From positions 37,054,001 to 37,118,000 of the forward strand of contig JBAIAC010000010.1 of assembly GCA_037349315.1 (NCBI GenBank): 64,000 nucleotides of DNA. The letters are read 5' to 3'. Source of the stretch: Chelydra serpentina (lineage: Eukaryota; Chordata; Testudines; Chelydridae). Shown here one piece after another: positions 58,306-64,000 of this stretch. Below the pieces are notes generated by a model. That model did no database searches and had not been told where the DNA came from. It saw nothing but the letters and a program-made list of their open reading frames with translations. Position numbers and translations under genes: made by a program. How positions within the stretch are numbered: the stretch's first letter is position 1; each line of letters opens with the position of its first letter.

Positions 58306-59434
58306 TAAGGATAGTCAAAGCAGGTTGTATAAAATATGAACTAACTTACCTAGAATTTGGAACCTTCACCCAGAACTTTGAACCAGCCTTGCTGAAGATA
58401 TAAAGAAATCAGCCAATATGTTTATTCTCAATCTCCCCTGCTATTATTTTTAATTTTCATGCCGCTTGGAGATTCTGTCTGGGACCAGAAGCAGAATAGC
58501 CAAAATACTGGAAGAAAGGCTGCGCTATTTCCATGACCAAATGGAACCAGAAAGTACTACAAATCCCATCAGAGAGCTTGCTTTTATGAGATTTGCAGCA
58601 CAATTTTGCAGACTATGCAGAGGTTCAGAGAGTATGGATGATGTTTGGATATGTACTCAAACCATCTCTTTCATGTGTCTCCATTCATTGTACAGTATCA
58701 CTCATGAGAATGGAGCAAACGTTCACCAATGATGGGAGGGGAGAAAGTACAATGTTTAGGGTTTATATGTGTAGACACATAAGACACAATCAAAAATACA
58801 TCTGGTTGGTCAAATATCAAGTATCTCTGAGTGTCTCATGTATAAGAAAACAAATAGACAGCATATTGACACAAATAAACTTTTTTCATAATTATTAATA
58901 TGTTGGGTGACAGAGAAGGTAGTAATAAAGGATTTATAACTCAAATTTCTTAGGGAAGTAAATCACTTTGAGTCCCATGGATGTATCCTACTTCAAAAGA
59001 AAAAGAACTTTTTTTTTAAAGTCTGCTTTGAGGAGGTTTGGATTTTTTGCATAGGCAATTATTTTTTCTTTTAATCATCAAAAGATGAGTGAGAGAATAA
59101 TCAAATCAGGCCATATATTTCACCAGGAAAAGTCTAGTTATATCACTGCTCTACAGCCAAAATGCTTCTGAAATAAATGTAGTCAAACTTTACTAATTGT
59201 GGGTCACTGAGAACGAAAATGATGCTTAAAATTGTTGATAGGCTCTAGTTTTCAAGAGATGCTATTGGGTCAGTATATACGACCCTTGACTTGGGAATGG
59301 CGGAGGATAAGTGAGTTATAAAGGGAAGGGATCTCAATTTAAACCAGAAATGACTAAAATACATCTTTGACTGGATCGATGAATAAATCTATGACTGGGT
59401 TTGGACAGTACTTGCTTTTTAGGCAAAACAATGA
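58306..59434. other. Intron 4, no gene seen
   Basis: AT-rich. An 88-codon frame at 58466-58732 has no recognised family and no support. Part of the stretch from about 59280 may already belong to the transposon at 59.4-62.1 kb. Confidence 0.45.
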
Positions 59435-59516
59435 ATGATGCAATCTGAAGCTGGTATTGCATCATACATGATATGAATTGCATCATGTTATTCCTAGAAA
59501 TCATGGATGATGCAAT
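59435..59516. promoter_or_regulatory. Four ATGATGCAAT boxes in +,-,-,+ orientation
   Basis: Exact copies of the 10-mer ATGATGCAAT lie at 59435-59444 and 59507-59516, and of its reverse complement ATTGCATCAT at 59456-59465 and 59477-59486. They end 135 bases before the ATG of the transposase-like gene. A fifth exact copy is at 62124-62133, beyond its 3' end. They may be subterminal transposase-binding sites, or promoter sites: TGATGCAAT is the C/EBP-ATF composite motif bound by ATF4-type factors, and ATTGCATCA is the form described in the CHOP promoter. Confidence 0.6.
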
Positions 59517-59650
59517 CATAACAAAGCTTACATCACTCTGCTGAACAAATTGCCCTATATTAGCTCTAGAAATCATACAGTGTCGTGCTCTATTTGTCAG
59601 TGTTTGATTTTGCAAAGGGACACATTTCTGTTTCGCCAAAGTGAGCAGAG

Positions 59651-61335
59651 ATGCCTCGTACTTGTGTGAACAGTGCAGATAACTTCTGCTATGTTTGTGG
59701 TGAAGTGACTTTTGCATCACAAAAGCGCAGTATAACCACTATGGTTAAGAAAGCCTATCACCTTTCTTTTGGCTGCAAAATTGGATATCAGGACAAGAGG
59801 TGGGCCCCACACATATGCTGCAACACTTGTGCAACAAATCTTCGCCAGTGGTTGAACAGGAAAAGGAAATCTATGCCTTTTGCAGTGCCAATGATTTGGA
59901 GAGAGCCAACAGATCATACCAGCAATTGTTACTTCTGCATGGTGCCTCCAGTTGGGAAAGGTGTGTCAAAGAAGAAAAAGTGGACTGTGCATTATCCAAA
60001 CATTCCATCAGCTATACGCCCAGTACCCCACGGAGAAGGACAGCCGGTTCCTGATGCACCAGAATCATTCTCACTTGAGGAAGAGGAAGAGGATGAAACT
60101 TCTGATCCTGAACCATCAATGTTACAGGACCCACATTTTCTCCCATCCTCCTCCTCTGAACCACACCTCATAACACAAGGTGAACTGAATGACCTTGTCA
60201 GGGATTTGGAACTACCCCAGAGTAAGGCAGAGCTTTTGGGCTCTAGACTACAGCAGTGGAATCTCCTGGCAGGTGATGGTAGGGTTTCCATGTTCCGTGA
60301 CCGTCAAAAGGATCTTGTCCCATTCTTCTTCATGGAAGGTGATCTTGTAGCCTGCAACAACATCGATGGTGTGATGGCAGCCCTCAACATCGTTCACGAT
60401 CCAGATGAGTGGAGACTGTTCATTGATTCATCGAAGACGAGTCTTAAAGCTGTTTTACTGCAGAATGGCAATGTTTTGCCATCAATTCCAGTTGGTCATG
60501 CAGTCCATATGAAGGAAACCTATGACAACATGAAACAACTTTTGAGGTGCATAAACTATGACCAACATCAGTGGCAGCTTTGTGGCAATTTGAAGGTTGT
60601 TGCTCTCTTGCTTGGTCTGCAGACTGGATACACAAAGTACTGCTGTTTTCTCCGTGAATGGGATAGTCGTGCAAGAGATTCCCACTACATCAAGAAAGAT
60701 TGGCCACTCCGACAGTCATTGGAGCCTGGGAGGAAAAGTGTTCAGCATCCACCACTTGTTGAATCAAGGAAGATTTTGTTACCATCCTTACACATCAAGC
60801 TGGGTCTGATGAAGAACTTTGTCAAGGCCATTGACAAAACACAAGCAGCTTTCAAGTACCTCCGTGGAAAATTTCCAAGGTTAAGTGAAGCTAAGATAAA
60901 GGAAGGTGTCTTTGTTGGTCCTCAGATTCGTGAACTTCTTCGAGATGATGCATTTCACCATGCACTGCGTGGCAAGGGGAAAAGGCATGGAAAGCCTTCC
61001 AGTTAGTGGCAATACATTTTCTCGGAAACAACAAGGCAGACAACTACAGGTTGTTGGTGGAAAACCTCCTCAAGGCATACAAAAGCCTTGGTTGCAACAT
61101 GTCACTAAAGATACATTTTTTGCACTCTCATCTAGATTTTTTTCCACCGAACTGCGGAGCAGTGAGTGACAAGCACGGCGAGCGATTTCACCAGGACATT
61201 GCAACAATGGAGACTCGCTATCAGGGCAAATGGAGCCCATCAGTGCTTGCAGACTATTGCTGGACAGTGACAAGAGATGCTCCATTTAATGAATACAAGA
61301 GACAAGCCAAGAAGCGCCGAGTAGACACTGAATAG
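59651..61335 (+). pseudogene. Transposase-like gene with one frameshift
   Basis: The first frame (59651-61006) has 451 codons and the second (61006-61335) continues the same protein after a single frame change near 60970-61000, to a stop at 61333-61335; together about 560 residues. The N-terminus has a Cys cluster (C5, C13, C16, C42, C56, C57, C60, C93, C96) that looks like a zinc-binding DNA-contact domain, then an acidic linker (SLEEEEEDE, about 141-149). The core has LFIDSSKTSLKAVL (Asp 259), WQLCGNLKVVALLLGLQTGYTK, LLPSLHIKLGLMKNFVKA and FVGPQIRELL. The C-terminal part has MSLKIHFLHSHLDFFPP, GERFHQDIATMETRYQGKW and a basic end. I recognise this as a dispersed transposon-type family seen in invertebrates and reptiles but cannot name it with confidence. 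Asn 313 stands where I recall Asp. Confidence 0.75.
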
Positions 61336-64000
61336 GACTAAACTATGTACATAATAGTTTTTTGCCTTTTGTTTCATAGTAAATTTTATTTATATAACCC
61401 CTCTGCTGATTTTTAAAGTGTTACATAAACAGGACAGGTGAAATAGTATCATGTAAAGCAACCATAAGCACATGAAAAGATCTAGGTTTACAATTTATGA
61501 TTAAAACTCTACTATCTACACAATATACATAGACATAAAATGTAAAAACTTAAATATCTTAGAAACAGTAGCCAATCAGTTGTTTTAATTGTCATATTTG
61601 AATTCAGCACATCAAAATACATACTAAATAGCACATTTTATCTCTGAAGCAGACGACTTCTCAAAAATTGTAGACCAGTGTTATCGAACATTGAAAAATG
61701 TTGAAGTACACTTGTGCATAACATATGTAACCAGTTTTCCAATACTGGTCTTGCAACAAGAAGGGAGTGCCTTTTAAACCAAGATTTCTGCACTGAAGCA
61801 GGCTAGCAGCTGCTGGTTAAACTTCATTTTCAGATTCATAGTAATCTCTTATTAGAAAGCAGAATCCCTCAAAAATTTTGTTGCCACGGGAGACTGGGCT
61901 TTTGGACATGGGAATGCTTTAGTAATACCAAAGACTCTAGTGTGAAAAACACAAAGGGACTCCAGTTTAAGAGACTGTTTGATTAAAAGCCAGAGAGGCG
62001 GCTTGTAGCCTTTGGTACCTAAATGGGGGCACTGATTTTTATGTTGAATGATACCAAACAGTAACTTCTTGTTGTTCTCTGGCCTGAACTTTTACGTTTT
62101 GCTTAATGTCATAACTCTGGCAAATTGCATCATACAGTCTGAAACAAAAACGTTCTGTATTTTTCATGTACATTGCATGTGCACAACAATTTCAACCCTA
62201 TAAAATTAGATTGTCTGCAAAGTGTTCATCATGTGCCACAAAGCTTGCAAGCTATCTGGCCTTTGATCTGGTGGGCTCTCACTTCATTGCAAGCCTGAAC
62301 AGGCACATTAGATTATGCAATGTCAAAAATCACTCCACTGAACTGGCAAGAGGTTCAAACTTTTCCAAGAAAACCCCCTTAAATGTGCACCTTGCACATT
62401 TCAAGCACTGTCCCTTCATGCCATAGGTGTTTGTGTGCCTCCAACTTGTGAGCAAAAATGGCAGCATCTGTAGCCACATCAGAATTGGTTGTGCAGCCAA
62501 ATTCCACACTTCTCAGTGGAGTGTAATCCTCCCCTGAAGTTTTTTCTGTATTCCTTTCTAATAAGAAATATGTAAAGGTTGCGGCTCCTTCTATGTAGCC
62601 CCATATTACACTGTACACTGATATCCCATTCCATTGTGGCCAGCTGCAGAACATGAACCTCTGTATTCACCCACTCCTATCACCTTGGTGTTCTTTTCTA
62701 ACTAAATGATCATCCAAACTCTATACTGATGCACGCAAAATGTCATCATGCAGTAGGCAATTACATACTCTATACAGGCCTTCTGGTTTACATGGACCAC
62801 AACTTCTTATTAAGAGAATGACCAGTATCATAACTTAAACTTTTTCTTAAAATCCATCATAGTGAAGGGACACAAGTATGTGTGCCCTGATCCTCTGGGA
62901 TTCAGGTCCTTAATCCCCAAATCTTCTAACTGCCCCTTTCCATGCTGGAAGAATTGGTCTGCCTTGTGGGGTCATCTTCTATCTATGCTTGATATTAAGA
63001 CCATTCCCACATTTGATCTCCTACCACATCTCTTTTTTCCCTCCTCACTGTCTGTTTTGTGTATGGTTTGGGGGATATGGTAGTGATTAACCAATGCAGT
63101 AGCATAGTTGAGGGTAAACAGAATTTACCCACTTCTTAGTAGGGGAATATGAAGTTAAGTTTAGGAGTTTACCCACGTCTTTTTTTTTTACTGCTACACC
63201 ACTGAACAATGCACCAAAGATGCAAGGAAATCCTGTTATAGGGAATGTCTGCAATTAGTCTGACTATTCTCCCCATCATGGTAGGTAATAAAACATTCCA
63301 GTAACCATAAATATTTATCAGCCAAAACTATGCCTGCAGTGGACAGGTGTATACAACTCTTTGTGTAAATACCAGCATAGCTAGTCTATAGGTAGGTAAT
63401 AAAATACCAATGAAAGAGACAATTGAGAGTGAGTAAGGATGATTGTATCTGGACCATACTGAATAGCATGCCCACCTAAATCCTAATAATACTGTGCCTA
63501 TTTCCCTGGTGATCAATTTTCTAGGTCAGACAAGTCAGATAGGCTTAGCATCCTTGCCAGAGCCTCCGTAGAAGCACTTTTGACCACTCCAGGTTTATAG
63601 GTACCACAACCTGGGGAATTCCAGTTGGAGTCAAATCCTAATTATCAGGTTATTCTCCATAGAGTGAACAATTATGATTGGAGGATACCCCATCTATCCA
63701 TCAAGTAATGAGATGGGAACAGCTGCTTCCAGAGTATCCTGTGAATGATGTGTCATAGTGACCCCAAAGTCCAGTTGTGAACTCATCTTTCCAATGACTG
63801 CTTATTTCAGGGCCCAGTGAATAAAACTGCTACTGAAATGTGGCTCCATATGTTCCAATGAACCCTTAAAGTTGAACAAACAAAACTACATTAATATAAC
63901 CATAGAAAAATAACTCAGACAAAACCACTCTGCCACATTAGTCAAATATCTGCTGAGGTCACACAAATATAACATCTCAACACACAACAGGTGACATTGG
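61336..64000. other. Intron 4 beyond the transposase, no gene seen
   Basis: AT-rich sequence. The part up to about 62140 may be the 3' non-coding region of the transposon, because an exact ATTGCATCAT box lies at 62124-62133. Beyond that I see unique-looking DNA with short unsupported frames and no recognisable repeat or exon. Confidence 0.45.

Larger units (their letters stand above)
51253..64000 (+). other. MOXD1: MOXD1 intron 4 (partial)
   Basis: More than 12.7 kb after the exon 4 donor GTATGT with no following MOXD1 exon visible. It contains MITEs, foldback repeats and a transposase-like pseudogene. If that gene is transcribed it would be nested in, and in the same direction as, MOXD1. 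Confidence 0.7.

Noticed and set aside
58466..58732. 88-codon frame just upstream of the transposase-like gene
   Set aside because: No family recognised and no link to the transposase frame; chance frame or unrelated transposon remnant.
51253..64000. MOXD1 exon 5 within the window
   Set aside because: No frame with the expected copper His-pair segment was found by eye; a short diverged exon could have been missed, but the simplest reading is that it lies beyond 64000.

Overview
This is a vertebrate nuclear genome window. The repeats point to a turtle, probably a cryptodire: many 5'-truncated CR1 LINEs, two tRNA-derived SINEs of the cryptodire type, hAT-type and palindromic MITEs, and worn MIR/CORE-SINE relics. 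No bacterial, organellar or CRISPR features were seen. The species call is an inference from repeat content.

Only one host gene is certain: the 5' part of MOXD1 (DBH-like monooxygenase 1) on the + strand. Exon 1 (ATG at 26923) lies in a TATA-less CpG island. Exons 2, 3 and 4 lie at 47918-48064, 50870-51037 and 51169-51252. All four have GT/AG borders in phase 0 and encode 219 codons: a signal peptide, the DOMON domain and the first residues of the copper type II monooxygenase N-terminal domain. The later exons, which carry the copper ligands, were not found and probably lie beyond base 64000. Intron 1 is 20.7 kb, intron 2 is 2.8 kb, intron 3 is only 131 bp and intron 4 exceeds 12.7 kb.

Region by region. 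1-1350 resembles the end of a 3' UTR with a polyadenylation signal, possibly STX7 by synteny. 1350-25800 is intergenic and repeat-rich. It holds an antisense CR1 (8880-12409) split by a 1130-bp solo LTR with a 5-bp target duplication, a near-perfect 109-bp inverted repeat (13534-13761), foldback repeats, an LTR-like block and a GC-rich hAT MITE. 25800-27800 is the MOXD1 promoter and CpG island. Intron 1 holds a 1.17-kb TIR element full of G-rich minisatellite, an old CR1 with a MITE inside it, a hAT MITE split by a younger CR1 with a long open RT frame, a sense-strand old CR1, and a CpG-rich MITE built of perfect hairpins. Intron 4 holds nested MITEs and a transposase-like gene (59651-61335) with one frameshift. 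Upstream of that gene are four copies of ATGATGCAAT in alternating orientation, with a fifth copy about 800 bp past its stop codon.

The window is therefore mainly a layered record of transposition in and around MOXD1. At least six insertions can be proved by exact or near-exact target-site duplications. The transposase-like gene with its repeated boxes is the best candidate for something poorly described.
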